Positions 1-7,925 of a DNA stretch of 64,000 bases are shown one piece after another (position 1 is the stretch's first letter; every line of letters begins with the position of its first letter). The DNA lies in the NCBI RefSeq assembly GCF_019428685.1, contig NZ_CP080095.1:3596001-3660000 (forward strand), given 5' to 3'. The position numbers and the translations under genes are program-made. The DNA is from Paraburkholderia edwinii (lineage in GTDB: Bacteria > Pseudomonadota > Gammaproteobacteria > Burkholderiales > Burkholderiaceae). The notes under the pieces were generated by a model. The model saw nothing but the letters and a program-made list of their open reading frames with translations, was not told the origin of the DNA and ran no database searches.

Positions 1-250
1 CATAGCCGATGCCCTTGCGCGCGCGCACGTCCGGCTTGGCCGCACCGATGGCTTCGCCGTCGAGCGCGATGCTTCCCGCATCGAGCGCGACGAGGCCGAT
101 CAGCGCACGCATCAACGTGGTTTTCCCGACGCCGTTGCGGCCGATCAGCGCAAGCACCTCGCCCTTATCGACGGTGAACGATACGCCGTTGAGCACGCGT
201 CCGCCGCCATAGCCGCCTTCCACGCCCGACACCTGCAGCAGCGCGCTCAT
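1..250 (-). CDS. Urea/amide-type ABC transporter ATPase (UrtE-like), truncated by window edge
   Basis: The first ~83 codons of an ABC ATPase are present; the rest lies beyond the left edge. The visible protein begins MSALLQVSGVEGGYGGGRVL and has the Walker A motif GRNGVGKTT at about residues 39-47. This short, LivF-like ATPase is normally the last gene of urea (UrtE) or short-chain amide HAAT-family transporters. Its ATG overlaps the stop codon of the upstream ATPase by 4 bp (ATGA), so the two are translationally coupled. The family fits well; the substrate is inferred from the operon. Confidence 0.85.
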   Translation of the reverse strand, partial: MSALLQVSGVEGGYGGGRVLNGVSFTVDKGEVLALIGRNGVGKTTLMRALIGLVALDAGSIALDGEAIGAAKPDVRARKGIGY

Positions 251-957
251 TTCTTCTTCCCCAGGTAGACTTCGGCGACATCGTCGCGCGCGAGGATTTC
301 TTCGAGCGGTCCGTCCGCGAGCAGGCAACCGCCATGCAATACCGTCACACGCGACGCGATCTGCCTGACGAAGGTCATGTCGTGCTCGACCACCATCATC
401 GTCAGACCTGCTGCCGACAGGCGCTTGACCAGCTCGCCGGTCGCATGCGTTTCCTCGACGGACATGCCCGCCACCGGCTCATCGAGAAACAGCAGCTTTG
501 GACGCAGCGATACCGCCATGGCAATTTCGAGCCATTGCTTCTTGCCGTGCGACAGATGGCGCGCCGGCACGTGCGCCTCGTCCTGCAGCATGAAGCGCTG
601 CAGCAGGTCATCGAGGCTTTCAGGCCGGTCGTCCCTGGCGCGATGCAGCGAAAGTTGCAGATGCTGGCGCACGCTCAGATCCGGGAACACGCCGGGAATC
701 TGGAACTTGATGCTCATGCCCATGCGGATGCGCTGATGCGGCAGCACATGACTCATATCCTGACCGAGAAACAGCACGCTGCCTTCAGAGGGCCGATGCT
801 CGCCCGTGATCAGTTTGAAGAACGTGCTCTTGCCGGCGCCGTTCGGCCCGATCACGCAGCGGATCTCCCCCGCGTCGATCTTGAAATCGATGCCGTTGAT
901 TACTTGCGCGCCGCCGAAGTGCTTTTTGAGCCCGCGGGTTTCCAGCAGCGTGGTCAT
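247..957 (-). CDS. Urea/amide-type ABC transporter ATPase (UrtD-like)
   Basis: A 236-residue LivG-type ATPase. Walker A is GPNGAGKST near residues 37-45, the signature region is LSHGKKQWLEIAM, Walker B is LLFLDEP, and the switch histidine is in VVEHDMTF. The LSHG(K/Q)KQWLEI signature and the C-terminal EVYLG ending are typical of UrtD rather than of branched-chain amino-acid LivG. It would energise uptake through the two permeases upstream in the same operon. It overlaps both neighbours by 4 bp. Urea or a short-chain amide is the likely cargo; a related amide paralogue (Fmd type) cannot be excluded. Confidence 0.88.
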   Translation of the reverse strand: MTTLLETRGLKKHFGGAQVINGIDFKIDAGEIRCVIGPNGAGKSTFFKLITGEHRPSEGSVLFLGQDMSHVLPHQRIRMGMSIKFQIPGVFPDLSVRQHLQLSLHRARDDRPESLDDLLQRFMLQDEAHVPARHLSHGKKQWLEIAMAVSLRPKLLFLDEPVAGMSVEETHATGELVKRLSAAGLTMMVVEHDMTFVRQIASRVTVLHGGCLLADGPLEEILARDDVAEVYLGKKK

Positions 958-2024
958 GATTGGCCCTCCTCGTGCTTCAGGCAGGTGCTGCGCCGGTGCC
1001 GGCTAGCGTCAACGCGTTTCGCGACGCGCCGCAGATGCCGCGTGATGAACGGCAGCAGGCCTTCCGGTGCAGCGAGCACGACGACGAGCAGAATCGCGCC
1101 GAGCAGAATCAACGCGTACTGGCTGCCGTATATCGCGAGGTTCTGCGACAGCCACACTAGCAACGCCGTGCCGAGAATGGCGCCGCCAAGGCTCGAGCGG
1201 CCGGACGTCGCTACCCAGATCACGGGCATCGCGGCGGCAGTGAGGCCCATCGTCGATGGCGTGATGTAGGAACCCCAGATCGTGTACAGGGCGCCCGACA
1301 ATCCGCCCAACGTGCAACCCAGCACGAAGACGAGCAGTTGATGCCGTCGAATATCGACGCCCAGCATCTCCGCGCGTTGCGGGTTCTCGCGAATCGCGAT
1401 GAGCGTGAGGCCGAACGTGCCGTCGAGCAATCTGCGCATGATTGCGTAGACCACCAGCAGCAAAATCAGCACGAGGTAATAGAAGCTCGTGTTCTCGATC
1501 GTCAGCGGTCCGCCTGGCCAGGGAATGGTCAGCTGGGGCATGCCGCCCATGCCGTTGTAGCCGTTCAGCCGCGCTTCGCCGATCGTCCATTGCGGTCCCG
1601 CCGTCTGTGCCATGAAGGTTTCGAGCACGAGCGTCACCGATAGCGTGACGATGCCGATAAACACGCCCTTGATGCGCCCGAAAAAAATCATGTAGCCGAT
1701 CAGCGCCGCAACGACCACGCTCACGGCCAGGCCCGCGCCGAGACCGAGCCACGAGTCGAACCAGGCGTCGCCATAGTTGAGCGTGAAGATGCCGTAGCTG
1801 TAACCGGACAGGCCGAAGAATGCCGTCTGCCCGAACGACAGGATGCCGCCATAGCCCCACATCGCGGCGAGCCCCAGTGCGCTGAACGCCCATAGCAGGC
1901 AGTACGCGAGATTGCCGCTGGTGGTGGCATCGACGAAGAGCGGCAGACACAATGCGACGAGCCATGGCAGGTAGCGTAGCGTGCGCGTCGCGGCGTTCGT
2001 CGGAGTCACGTGCCGTTGCTTCAC
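954..2024 (-). CDS. Urea/amide-type ABC transporter permease (UrtC/LivM-like)
   Basis: A 356-residue inner-membrane permease of the LivM/UrtC family with about ten hydrophobic segments, the conserved GxLSFGQTAFFGL stretch near residue 65, and the cytoplasmic coupling region RENPQRAEMLGVD. Translation starts at a GTG: the reverse strand reads AGGAG about 6 nt before it, and no better ATG lies nearby. The 3' end overlaps the UrtD-like ATPase by 4 bp, and the upstream permease ends 9 bp before its start. It forms the heterodimeric channel with the LivH-like permease. Confidence 0.88.
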   Translation of the reverse strand: MKQRHVTPTNAATRTLRYLPWLVALCLPLFVDATTSGNLAYCLLWAFSALGLAAMWGYGGILSFGQTAFFGLSGYSYGIFTLNYGDAWFDSWLGLGAGLAVSVVVAALIGYMIFFGRIKGVFIGIVTLSVTLVLETFMAQTAGPQWTIGEARLNGYNGMGGMPQLTIPWPGGPLTIENTSFYYLVLILLLVVYAIMRRLLDGTFGLTLIAIRENPQRAEMLGVDIRRHQLLVFVLGCTLGGLSGALYTIWGSYITPSTMGLTAAAMPVIWVATSGRSSLGGAILGTALLVWLSQNLAIYGSQYALILLGAILLVVVLAAPEGLLPFITRHLRRVAKRVDASRHRRSTCLKHEEGQS

Positions 2025-2033
2025 GTCCGTCTC

Positions 2034-2903
2034 CTATCGCAAGCGGGTGAAGAGGTTGCCGAGCCCTTGCGGCATCAGCCTGATCACGACGATGACTGTC
2101 ACCAGCAGGCCGATCTGCCCGATCAACTGGCCGTATGACGCCGTGAGCGCGGTCTGGATGATCGCGAGCACGCCCGCGGCAGGCGTCGTCCCCGCGATCA
2201 CGTTGGCGCCGCCGACCACCACCGACACGAACGCCTGCACGATAAAGTTGCTGCCCATCGTGGGCACGGCCGTCATGGTCGGTGCATAGAGCGCGCCGGT
2301 GAGTCCGGCAAGCCCCGCGCCGAGCGCGAAGGTCAGGGTATAGAGCCGGTCCGTGCGCAAGCCGAGGCATCGCGCGATGTTCGCGTTCTGGATGGTCGCG
2401 CGTGCGCAGACGCCGTAATTCGTCTTGAAGAACAGCAGGTAAAGCCCGAACAGAATCAACAGCGCGATGATGGGCAGCACGGCGCAATACGTCGAAAACG
2501 AATAGTCGCCGAGCGAGAACGATCCGAATGGCGTTCCGATGCCTTCGAGCGATGGACCGGCCACGAGCAGCATGGTCTGTTGCACGATCAGACTGATCGC
2601 CCATGTCGCCACGACCGAATCGAACAGCCGGTCGTAGAGGTGACGAATCACGAGCCGCTCGATGACGACACCCGCGAGTGCCGCCGCAATCGCGCCGAGC
2701 AGCATCGCGAGCGGGAGCGGCACACCGCGCTTGGCCGCGATGATCGTGACATAGGCGCCGCACATGATGAACTCCCCATGCGCGAGATTGATGACGCCCA
2801 TCATGCCGAAGATCACCGCCAGCCCGAGCGCCGCGAGGACCAGATACGCAAAGCTGTCGCCGAACTGATAGATGAGCGAGTAAAGAACCGATAGCGTGGC
2901 CAT
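2034..2903 (-). CDS. Urea/amide-type ABC transporter permease (UrtB/LivH-like)
   Basis: A 289-residue LivH/UrtB-family permease with the diagnostic MMGVINLAHGEFIM segment in the first 60 residues and RATIQNANIARCLGL as the coupling helix. The start MATLSVLYSL is preferred over an upstream ATG 36 nt away because GGAG lies 7-8 nt before it and the family starts here. It sits between the binding-protein gene (66 bp upstream) and the UrtC-like permease (9 bp downstream) in one minus-strand operon. Inner membrane. Confidence 0.88.
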   Translation of the reverse strand: MATLSVLYSLIYQFGDSFAYLVLAALGLAVIFGMMGVINLAHGEFIMCGAYVTIIAAKRGVPLPLAMLLGAIAAALAGVVIERLVIRHLYDRLFDSVVATWAISLIVQQTMLLVAGPSLEGIGTPFGSFSLGDYSFSTYCAVLPIIALLILFGLYLLFFKTNYGVCARATIQNANIARCLGLRTDRLYTLTFALGAGLAGLTGALYAPTMTAVPTMGSNFIVQAFVSVVVGGANVIAGTTPAAGVLAIIQTALTASYGQLIGQIGLLVTVIVVIRLMPQGLGNLFTRLR

Positions 2904-2969
2904 GCTGGCTCCACTTTCAGGAAGCCGGCGCGCTCGCATCCTCGTTGCGAGGCAGCGCGCCGGCCTGAA

Positions 2970-4205
2970 TCAGGATTTCTTGGGCAGATTCGACGGTGTG
3001 TACTGGCGATGATCGGGCTTGTTGGGCAGATCGCAACCGACCTTGCCGAGCCAATACGGCTGCACGTCGGCCCAGACCTTCGGAATGTCGACGGAGTGAT
3101 CCGCGTTCACATGCACGAGATAGATCGTATGGCTCGCATGATGGCTCTTCGGATCGATGCAGACCTTGCCCTGCTCGCCGTCCGTGCAGATGTTGCCGCT
3201 CTCGAGCGCTTTGCGCACCGCGTCCTGATTCGTCGTCCCGGCCTTTTCGACCGCCGCCTTGTAGAGATAGATCGCGTCGTAGGCGTTCGCGGCTTCCTGG
3301 TTGATGTACGGCTCGTTCGGAAATTTCGCGTGGAAGCGCTTCTTGAAATCGTTGCTCGCGGGCGAGTCGACTTCTTCGACGTAGTTCGCCGTCACATACA
3401 TGTCCTTGAGCGCGGGCGCCTTGAAGCGCTTGTGCTCATACGCCTGACCGACATTGACGGAACTCGCCATCGGCAGATTCAGATGCGCCGAGGCCTGTTG
3501 CTCGTAATACGACGCCTGATTCGCGCCGACCAGCAGCGTGACCACGAAATCGGGCTTGGCCTTCTGGATGTTCTGGATGGTCTGGCCGAACTGCGAAACC
3601 GACAACGGAATGAATTCCTCGCCGACCATCGTGCCGCCGTTTTCCTTGACGATGTTGCGCACCCATTCGGCGGAGATTTGCCCGAAGTTGTAGTCGGCGG
3701 CGATCGTGTACACCTTCTTGCCGTACTTCTGCATCATCCACGGAAGGAGCGTCGAGAACTGCTGCTCCGGCACCGCGCCAGTCACGAAGGTGGTGGTGTC
3801 GCATACGCCGCCTTCGTACTGGTTGTCGTAGAAGTAAAGCTGATGCGCACGGTCCATGATCGGGCGAATCGCTTCGCGCGATGCGCTCGAGAACGCGCCG
3901 AAAATCACGTCCGGCTTGTCCGTCTGAACGAGACGCCGCGCCAACTCCTGGAATTTGGTGTTGTCGGACTGGGTGTCGTAGGCGATCAGCTTCACGGGAC
4001 GTCCGAGAATGCCGCCTTTCTGGTTAATCTCATCGACGGCGAGTTCCGTCGCGTGGATCTTTGGAATGGTTGCCAGTGCGAAGTTACCGGACGCATCTTC
4101 GAGCAAGCCGATTTTCACGGGATCAGCGGCGCTTGCCGCGAGCGAAGTGACTGCGAGTCCTGCAGTAAGGGCCATACGCATCCAGCCCGACAGCTTCAGC
4201 AACAT
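2970..4205 (-). CDS. Periplasmic substrate-binding protein of urea/short-chain amide ABC transporter (UrtA/FmdD/AmiC fold)
   Basis: A 411-residue type I periplasmic binding protein (Peripla_BP_5/6). The start MLLKLSGWMRMALTAGL is chosen because it gives a clean signal peptide cleaved near ASAA/DPVK and has GGAG 8 nt upstream; the longer ORF adds 40 residues encoded within the leader hairpins. The segments DNQYEGGVCDTTTF and YTIAADYNFGQISAEW resemble UrtA and amide sensors such as AmiC. It is first in the operon and delivers substrate to the permeases. The leader suggests control by an ANTAR antiterminator, as for amidase and nitrate-assimilation operons, which favours a nitrogenous substrate. 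The exact substrate is not proven. Confidence 0.85.
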   Translation of the reverse strand: MLLKLSGWMRMALTAGLAVTSLAASAADPVKIGLLEDASGNFALATIPKIHATELAVDEINQKGGILGRPVKLIAYDTQSDNTKFQELARRLVQTDKPDVIFGAFSSASREAIRPIMDRAHQLYFYDNQYEGGVCDTTTFVTGAVPEQQFSTLLPWMMQKYGKKVYTIAADYNFGQISAEWVRNIVKENGGTMVGEEFIPLSVSQFGQTIQNIQKAKPDFVVTLLVGANQASYYEQQASAHLNLPMASSVNVGQAYEHKRFKAPALKDMYVTANYVEEVDSPASNDFKKRFHAKFPNEPYINQEAANAYDAIYLYKAAVEKAGTTNQDAVRKALESGNICTDGEQGKVCIDPKSHHASHTIYLVHVNADHSVDIPKVWADVQPYWLGKVGCDLPNKPDHRQYTPSNLPKKS

Positions 4206-4250
4206 GCGGATTCTCCAGAAGTAGACGCCAGACCAAGGGAAAATTTGGAC

Positions 4251-4290
4251 AAAAAAAGCCCCCTGACGAACCGCTGGTTCGTCAGGGGGC
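4251..4290 (-). terminator. Intrinsic terminator inside the transporter operon leader (attenuator)
   Basis: On the minus strand a perfect 15-bp stem (4276-4290 pairing with 4258-4272, 3-nt loop) is followed by seven U residues (4257-4251). It lies 46 nt before the start codon of the binding protein and downstream of the likely promoter, so it terminates the leader rather than an upstream gene. The first three bases of its 5' arm are also the 3' arm of the second hexaloop hairpin, making the two structures mutually exclusive. Confidence 0.85.
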
Positions 4291-4328
4291 TTCCATGCCG
4301 CATCCCGGGCGGACAACATTGTCAAGCC
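4288..4328 (-). promoter_or_regulatory. Candidate ANTAR-binding RNA: two hexaloop hairpins overlapping the leader terminator
   Basis: Read on the minus strand, hairpin P1 (4328-4308) is GGC-UU-GAC, loop AAUGUU, GUC-C-GCC. Hairpin P2 (4299-4288) is GGC, loop AUGGAA, GCC. Both hexaloops have A at position 1 and G at position 4, the recognition signature of ANTAR antiterminators (NasR, AmiR, EutV). The P2 3' arm is the first part of the 15-bp terminator stem, so a bound ANTAR protein holding P2 would prevent termination. P2 has only 3 bp next to the loop, with a possible lower GGG/CCC stem beyond a bulge. No ANTAR protein gene is in the window. Confidence 0.6.
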
Positions 4329-4344
4329 ACGGGGGATGGCTGGA

Positions 4345-4373
4345 GTCTAAAGCGCCGTATTTCTTCTTGTCAA
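4345..4373 (-). promoter_or_regulatory. Probable promoter of the ABC transporter operon
   Basis: On the minus strand a consensus -35 TTGACA (4373-4368) is followed after 17 bp by TTAGAC (4350-4345), a weak -10. Transcription from here would begin near 4338, just before the two hexaloop hairpins and the terminator, as an attenuated leader requires. Reading the promoter from sequence alone is tentative. Confidence 0.45.
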
Positions 4374-4511
4374 CGGCGGTCAAAAATCGCCGGCGTGATC
4401 GGCGCCGGATGCATTTCATGTCCAGAACTAAGTAATGATCTTCGCGCGCTGCCAGGGACCGGGAACCGTGAGAACGGACCTGCGGGCATCACTGAGGCGC
4501 CCACCGCCCGA

Positions 4512-4520
4512 TGCTAAAAT
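4512..4520 (+). promoter_or_regulatory. Extended -10 promoter candidate for the GT4 gene
   Basis: TGCTAAAAT is an extended -10 element (TGn followed by TAAAAT) ending 94 bp before the glycosyltransferase ATG at 4615. The same nine bases occur at 54995-55003, also about 95 bp before a lipopolysaccharide glycosyltransferase start. No convincing -35 is visible, which is tolerated with an extended -10. Confidence 0.35.
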
Positions 4521-4614
4521 ATCGCGAAGCATTACAAATTCCTGCACGCATCGGCTTCACACACCGGCTTTACATCGGCTTCACCCCCGGCATCGACTCA
4601 CGCTCCACAGACCC

Positions 4615-5868
4615 ATGCCCCAAACGGCCCTGCGCACTTCCGTTCTGTTCAACGTCGTCGACTTCAACGACGGCGGCATCGAGTCCTCGCTGATGCAATG
4701 GCTGAGCATCCTCGATCGCAGCCGCTTCGAGATCACGCTCGCGGTGATGTACGCGTCGCCGGCGTTCGTGAGCCGCTTTCGCGCGCTGATTCCGCAGGAT
4801 GTGAAGGTCGAAATACTCGTCGACCGCCCGTGGCTCAACTACTTCCAGTCGCGCCGTTACGCACGTAAGCTCAGCAAGCCCGGCCGCATCGGCCGCGACG
4901 TGTTCAACACGCTCGCCGTGCGCCCGCACATCAGGAGGCGCATCGCGGCGCTCGCGAAGCGCCACGATGTAATCGTCGACTTCGATATGTCGCTGCGGCG
5001 CTGGGCCTCGCAATTCGACATCGCGTGGCTGGGCGTCAATCATTTCAGCTTCGACGCGCGTCTCGGCAACCGTCCGCGCAAGGCGCGCCGTCTCGCGCTG
5101 CAGTACGCGCGTTACGACGCGGTGATCGCGCTGAACCAGCATATGGCCGACGAAGCAAAGCAGATGTTCGGCGATACGTTGCACCGGCTCGTCGTGCTGC
5201 CGAATGCGATCGATATCGATGCGATTCGCGCGTCGGCCAGCGCGCCGAATGCAACGAAAGCGCCGACTGCGGCACCGTACATCGTGTCCGTCGCGCGGCT
5301 CGACGAGATTCAGAAAGATCACCGTACGCTGTTGCACGCGTACGCGAAGATGATCGAAGACAGTGATGTCAAAGACGATCTTGTGATCGTCGGCAACGGT
5401 GCGTTCAAGCAGGAACTGGAAGCACTCGCGGTGCAGCTCGGCATCGCGCCGCGCGTGCATTTCGTCGGTCATCAGGACAATCCGCATGCGCTGATCGCCA
5501 ATGCTCGCGCACACGTGCTGAGCTCACGCTACGAAGGCATGCCGATGGTATTGCTCGAAGCGCTCGCGCACGGCAAGCCGATCGTTGCGACCGACTGCCC
5601 GACGGGCCCGCGCGAGATTCTCGATGATGGCCGCGCCGGCATGCTTGTGCCGATCGGCGACGTGGATGCAATGGCCGATGCGCTCACCCGTATCGTCACC
5701 GACGCCGCCTTGCGCGACACGATGACCGCGAACGCGTTGGCGCGTGCGCAGCACTATGGGATCGAGCAGAGCAACCGGCGCTTTGCCGCGTGCGTCACCG
5801 ACATTCTCGCTGTGCGGCGTGGTCACCAGTCCGCAAAGGCAGCAGCGCAGAGTCCGGCCAGAAGCTAA
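4615..5868 (+). CDS. GT4-family glycosyltransferase, probably LPS or surface glycan
   Basis: A 417-residue GT-B enzyme. The N-terminal domain has a DGGIESSLMQWL acceptor-side loop, and the C-terminal donor domain has VSVARLDEIQKDH, the pairing VGNGAFKQELEAL and the E-x7-E motif region SSRYEGMPMVLLEALAHGKP typical of retaining GT4 transferases. The start MPQTALRTSV is used; an upstream in-frame ATG would add 60 low-complexity residues. It is monocistronic, divergent from the ABC transporter, and lies just before the core-LPS cluster. Sugar donor and acceptor cannot be told from sequence. Confidence 0.85.
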   Translation: MPQTALRTSVLFNVVDFNDGGIESSLMQWLSILDRSRFEITLAVMYASPAFVSRFRALIPQDVKVEILVDRPWLNYFQSRRYARKLSKPGRIGRDVFNTLAVRPHIRRRIAALAKRHDVIVDFDMSLRRWASQFDIAWLGVNHFSFDARLGNRPRKARRLALQYARYDAVIALNQHMADEAKQMFGDTLHRLVVLPNAIDIDAIRASASAPNATKAPTAAPYIVSVARLDEIQKDHRTLLHAYAKMIEDSDVKDDLVIVGNGAFKQELEALAVQLGIAPRVHFVGHQDNPHALIANARAHVLSSRYEGMPMVLLEALAHGKPIVATDCPTGPREILDDGRAGMLVPIGDVDAMADALTRIVTDAALRDTMTANALARAQHYGIEQSNRRFAACVTDILAVRRGHQSAKAAAQSPARS

Positions 5869-6106
5869 GCGCAGACTGCGATAAATTTATCGCCCCCGGT
5901 TCCTGCACGTCGGATCTCTGCTTCCTTGGGCATCCATACGGATGTCCGCGATTTATGCCGGACGCCGCTCCCTTCATCGACGCAATTTCATGTGCACGCG
6001 CCCCATGAAAATCTTCATCGACAGAAATCATCAGGCACACTAAAGTAATACGCTATACCCATTTGTAGCGTCACTACCCACGCGAAGCCACCTTTTTGTC
6101 AAACAA

Positions 6107-6904
6107 ATGGAAGTCAGGAATGCTCGGCGGTGGGCACCGCATGGCGGAAACCGGTGGGTCATCGCAGCTACTGCACTGTTTGCCGCCGTCTCGATCCGGG
6201 CAGCGCTGCATCCGCTGCTCGGCCCTGTCATGCCGGAAACCAGCTTCCTGATCGCCGCTATCCTCGTCGAGTACTATTGCGGCATCGCGCCGGCGGTTTG
6301 CGTGATGCTCGCCGGCCTTTGCATCGCCGACTACCTGTTTATTCCGCCCTATAGGCGTCCCGAGATCATCAACCAGGCGGACCTCTGGCTGCTGATCTCG
6401 TATTCACTCGTCACGATCCTTGTGATCACGCTGGTCGAGCGGCTCAAGCGCGCGCAGTATCGCGCCCAACTGCTGACCGCCGTGTCCCAGTCGCGCTACG
6501 AAATGCTGCTGCGTCACGACAACGAGCGCCTGCTCGCACGGCGCGCCACGGATGAGATGCGGCGCATGCTCCACTACATCGCGCAGCACAACCGCTCGCT
6601 GATCCTGATCAGGGCGCTCGATTCCGCGAACAGTCTGTCGCCCGGCAGTTTCCTCGCCGCGGCGGCGACCGCGACCCCGAGCGGCATCATCGACGACCAG
6701 TCGTTTCGGGTGGGCGTCGCTTACGGTGCGAAGCATTCGCAGGTGCATCAGGAGGACCTGGCGCGCGTCACCGAGCGGCTCGTGCCGGGCCTTCACCGCA
6801 TGCGCTTTCTGTCGGCCGGACACGGGTGGCGGCCCGTCGAATGCGTATGCGACCGCTTCATGACGACGTCCGGCGAATTTCTGGTCCTGCGCGCGAACGA
6901 CTGA
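6107..6904 (+). CDS. DUF4118 (KdpD-like) membrane protein without kinase domain
   Basis: A 265-residue protein whose first ~105 residues form a DUF4118 four-helix membrane module like the sensory part of KdpD. The motif IADYLFIPPY matches the IDYFFIPPV of the histidine kinase at 31519 in this window. A short coil (ERLKRAQYRAQLLTAV) and a ~150-residue cytoplasmic tail follow, with no H-box or ATPase domain. It is a sensor-like fragment of unknown job rather than an obviously broken kinase, since the reading frame is intact. The alpha/beta hydrolase ATG begins 2 bp after its stop, so the two are probably co-expressed. Confidence 0.7.
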   Translation: MEVRNARRWAPHGGNRWVIAATALFAAVSIRAALHPLLGPVMPETSFLIAAILVEYYCGIAPAVCVMLAGLCIADYLFIPPYRRPEIINQADLWLLISYSLVTILVITLVERLKRAQYRAQLLTAVSQSRYEMLLRHDNERLLARRATDEMRRMLHYIAQHNRSLILIRALDSANSLSPGSFLAAAATATPSGIIDDQSFRVGVAYGAKHSQVHQEDLARVTERLVPGLHRMRFLSAGHGWRPVECVCDRFMTTSGEFLVLRAND

Positions 6905-6906
6905 TC

Positions 6907-7788
6907 ATGAAAGCGCCTCCGTTCCCTACCGCCCAGAACAGCGATCACACGGTCCTGCTGTTGCACGGCTTGTCGAGCTCACCGCTGGAAATGCGCTTCC
7001 TCGCGCGCTTTCTCGCCGACGAGGGCTTCGCCACGCACACACCGGAACTGACCGGCTATAGCGCGGGTACCGGACATCAGCCGATGGAGCAGTGGATCAA
7101 CGCAGCGGTGGCGCAGTTCGACGCGCTTGCCGCGCAATATCGCCACGTCTCGGTGTGTGGCCTTTCGATGGGCGCCACGCTGGCCGCAGCAGTCGTGCAA
7201 CGGCGCCCGGCCGCGCGCGCCCTGCTGCTGCTATCGATCACACTCGATTACGACGGCTGGGCAATTCCGTGGTACCTGTTTATGTTCGACTGCCTCTACT
7301 ACACGCCGCTGCGCTCACGCTACCGCTATCGCGAGCACGAGCCGTACGGCCTGCGCAACGAGGCATTGCGCGCAAAGATCGCGCGGGCAATGCAAAAAAA
7401 CGAAATCAGCGAGGTGGGACCGGCTTCCATTTCGATGGCGGCGTTGCACGAAGCCAGGCGTCTTGCCGCCTCGATGCGCAACACGCTGAAGGGCATCACC
7501 GCCGATTGCCTGATCGTCCACGCAATCGACGACGAAACATCGAGTCCGCATAACGCACGCTTTGTCGAATCGAACGTTGAGGCTTCGTTCCTTCGCACTA
7601 TCTGGCTCGACGATTCGTACCATATGATCACGTCGGACAACGAACGCGAGGTCGTCGCGCGCGAATGTGCGCTCTTTCTGCGCGAAAGCGAGGCAACCTC
7701 GGCGGCAAGCAGCAATCCAACGCCAGTGGTGTCGCGCGCGCTTGCGCGGCGCCTGAGGCAACTGGCCACCGTGGCGGGCAAAGCATAA
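6907..7788 (+). CDS. Alpha/beta hydrolase (carboxylesterase/lipase-like)
   Basis: A 293-residue serine hydrolase. The oxyanion-hole motif is LLHGLSSSP, the nucleophile elbow is GLSMG with Ser87, and the probable triad partners are Asp208 or Asp209 (HAIDDETS) and His239 (SYHMITSD). The layout matches Est30-type carboxylesterases and monoacylglycerol lipases. There is no signal peptide, so it is cytoplasmic. The start MKAPPFPTAQ, 2 bp after the previous stop, is preferred over an in-frame ATG inside the preceding gene. The substrate is unknown; coupling to a DUF4118 membrane protein is the only context clue. Confidence 0.85.
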   Translation: MKAPPFPTAQNSDHTVLLLHGLSSSPLEMRFLARFLADEGFATHTPELTGYSAGTGHQPMEQWINAAVAQFDALAAQYRHVSVCGLSMGATLAAAVVQRRPAARALLLLSITLDYDGWAIPWYLFMFDCLYYTPLRSRYRYREHEPYGLRNEALRAKIARAMQKNEISEVGPASISMAALHEARRLAASMRNTLKGITADCLIVHAIDDETSSPHNARFVESNVEASFLRTIWLDDSYHMITSDNEREVVARECALFLRESEATSAASSNPTPVVSRALARRLRQLATVAGKA

Positions 7789-7925
7789 AAGCGCGCGACG
7801 ATATCGAGCGGATGCCTGCGTTGCGCTTGCGGTGGGAACTGCGTGCGGCGTGCCAGACGCCGGCAGTGTGTCGAGCGGTACGGTCTACGTTCAAGGGCCA
7901 GGCTTGCTGGCCCGTGCACCGTACG

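Noticed and set aside
1009..2763. 584-residue open frame on the minus strand overlapping the two permease genes
   Set aside because: It is a frame shadow of the LivM/LivH-like permeases: Arg/Ala-rich, no membrane segments or known motif.
3009..4517. 502-residue plus-strand open frame over the substrate-binding gene
   Set aside because: Antisense shadow caused by high GC; extends through the leader hairpins and has no family signature.
5926..5949. GGGCATCC-ATAC-GGATGTCC hairpin in the gap after the GT4 gene
   Set aside because: 8-bp stem with one G-U and no U tract; could be a chance inverted repeat.
7899..7917. GGGCCAG-GCTTG-CTGGCCC hairpin after the alpha/beta hydrolase
   Set aside because: No T tract on either strand and only 7 bp; not a convincing terminator.
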